Part shown: piece after piece, positions 63,101 through 64,000 of the stretch
Position numbering within the stretch: position 1 is the first letter of the stretch
How the letters are laid out: every line of letters begins with the position of its first letter
Assembly (NCBI RefSeq): GCF_964204865.1
Contig: NC_135250.1
Location: 20,265,395 to 20,329,394, forward strand
Length of the DNA stretch: 64,000 nucleotides
From: Styela clava
Lineage: Eukaryota > Chordata > Ascidiacea > Stolidobranchia > Styelidae
Reading direction: 5' to 3'
Made by a program: the position numbers and the translations under genes
Notes under the pieces: generated by a model
Databases searched by the model: none
What the model was told of the DNA's origin: nothing
Seen by the model: the letters and a program-made list of their open reading frames with translations, nothing else

Positions 63101-64000
63101 TGTATTAAAATGGATCTCCGTTAAGCAACGTGTTATATATGAATTATATTACGTATAAGCCCATGTTATTAAAACGCCGGCTGTCTTCCTAAATAACATT
63201 AATCAATATTACAATGTTATTATAAGCTATGTTGTCTTTACTGTTCACGCACATATGAAATGATAGACTGAAAGTGTTAGATAAATAAGTATGTGGTATT
63301 TGTGCATTCTAATAAAATCGGTATTTCCTTAGTGTGTGTGTACCAGTTGAGGGTTAGGCCCTAATTTGATTCCGATTTTCCCTATTTTAGTTCTATTACG
63401 AGTTCGGGGACTGTCCGTCTTAGCCAATTGAATTTACCCCCTTACCAATGGGCTTCAGTCCGTTTGCACAACTTGTTGTAAAATAGGCGAACAAAATGAA
63501 TTACCACCATATTGATACACACACTTTGGGAGCGCCCTAAAATCAAACATATTGTAATATTTTGATTAAAAATAAGATTACCTGTTACACACTTTTCATA
63601 CAGTATATCTGAAAGCAATAAACCAAGTGCCGCTCTACCATCAATTGGTCGACCTTCAATCATCAATTTAGGTGAATATTACCTATTTTCTAGAAATAAA
63701 ATATTTTGATATATTTATACGTACGATCATTGCAACCACTTATTTTGTGTTAAAATAATTTTTTATTATTCAATATGTGGTTATAGGCATTTTTAGAAAT
63801 TAATCTGATGTAATACAAAAATGCATATTGACTTAAGTTAATTACTCATTTTAAATAATATTTTTACAAGATAAATACTTCATACTGTATAAGAGAGCAC
63901 TTTTTTATTTTTATTTTTTCAGAACATTCGATGTGTAGTACATTGGAGTTCTCAGTTATTGCAGGTTTTGCGTTACTCTGGTTAACTGTTATCCTGGCGT
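60200..64000 (+). CDS. Receptor B2: signal peptide-CTLD-CTLD-Ig-TM, 3' end outside window
   Basis: Exons: 60200-60263, 60645-60828, 61007-61105, 61185-61312, 61642-61825, 62222-62346, 62634-62915, 63035-63092, 63604-63671, 63923 to the window end; 1270 nt, in frame, 423 codons. Same plan as B1. Signal peptide ILGLAFVFFIS; CTLD1 with GSRLVIT, LIGAF, YYWMNG, KWAENEP and GFTCQ; CTLD2 with YWDAQKMC, RIVDVV, YWIRK and YPICEK; Ig with ITIDCRASGYP, VRWQRND and ARFHC; membrane helix VIAGFALLWLTVILA. CTLD2 and Ig are about 85% identical to B1, CTLD1 clearly less. The juxtamembrane part is coded by two exons (63604 and 63923) where B1 has one, adding AALPSIGRPSIINL. The tail exons lie beyond base 64000. 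No disabling change seen. Confidence 0.85.

Overview
This is an AT-rich, intron-rich eukaryotic window with GT-AG splice sites, 8-bp target-site duplications of hAT-type transposons, tRNA-like SINEs and LINE remnants. A clear ortholog of the ciliary gene LRRC9 and a cluster of lectin/immunoglobulin receptor genes point to an invertebrate deuterostome. An ascidian tunicate is my best guess, but that is inference and the sequence alone does not settle it. Gene models were built by hand from splice sites, phase and family motifs. Both long models (LRRC9, 17 exons; receptor B1, 11 exons) stay in frame across every junction.

Region 1 (1-14.5 kb, minus strand) holds the first 633 codons of LRRC9; its 3' end lies beyond base 1. 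Nearly every large intron carries a transposable element. Region 2 (14.5-20 kb) is a graveyard of hAT elements, a SINE and inverted repeats. Region 3 (20.2-22.8 kb, minus strand) holds a four-exon gene for an unrecognised basic 310-residue protein. Region 4 (22.8-27.6 kb) shows no gene I can support.

Region 5 (27.6-64 kb, plus strand) is a tandem array of related type I membrane receptor genes. The intact type, B1 (41.66-46.52 kb) and B2 (60.2 kb to beyond the window end), encodes signal peptide, two C-type lectin-like domains (CTLDs), one I-set immunoglobulin domain, one membrane helix and a short tail. The second type, A1 (27.76-35.35 kb) and A2 (51-53.7 kb), is related but broken: frameshifts, stops and lost splice sites. 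The order A1-B1-A2-B2, with matching spacers, shows that a unit of roughly 18-20 kb was duplicated. Later events are visible: a 1.45-kb tandem duplication inside A1, transposon insertions with empty sites in the sister copy, an exon fusion in B1, and an orphan lectin exon pasted into the B2 upstream spacer.

The most interesting signal is in the first CTLD of B1, B2 and the orphan exon. Short patches next to the expected ligand-binding surface are almost unrelated between copies, while flanking codons, introns, the second CTLD and the Ig domain stay similar. That is the pattern expected of a diversifying recognition receptor family (immune or allorecognition), though function is not demonstrated here.
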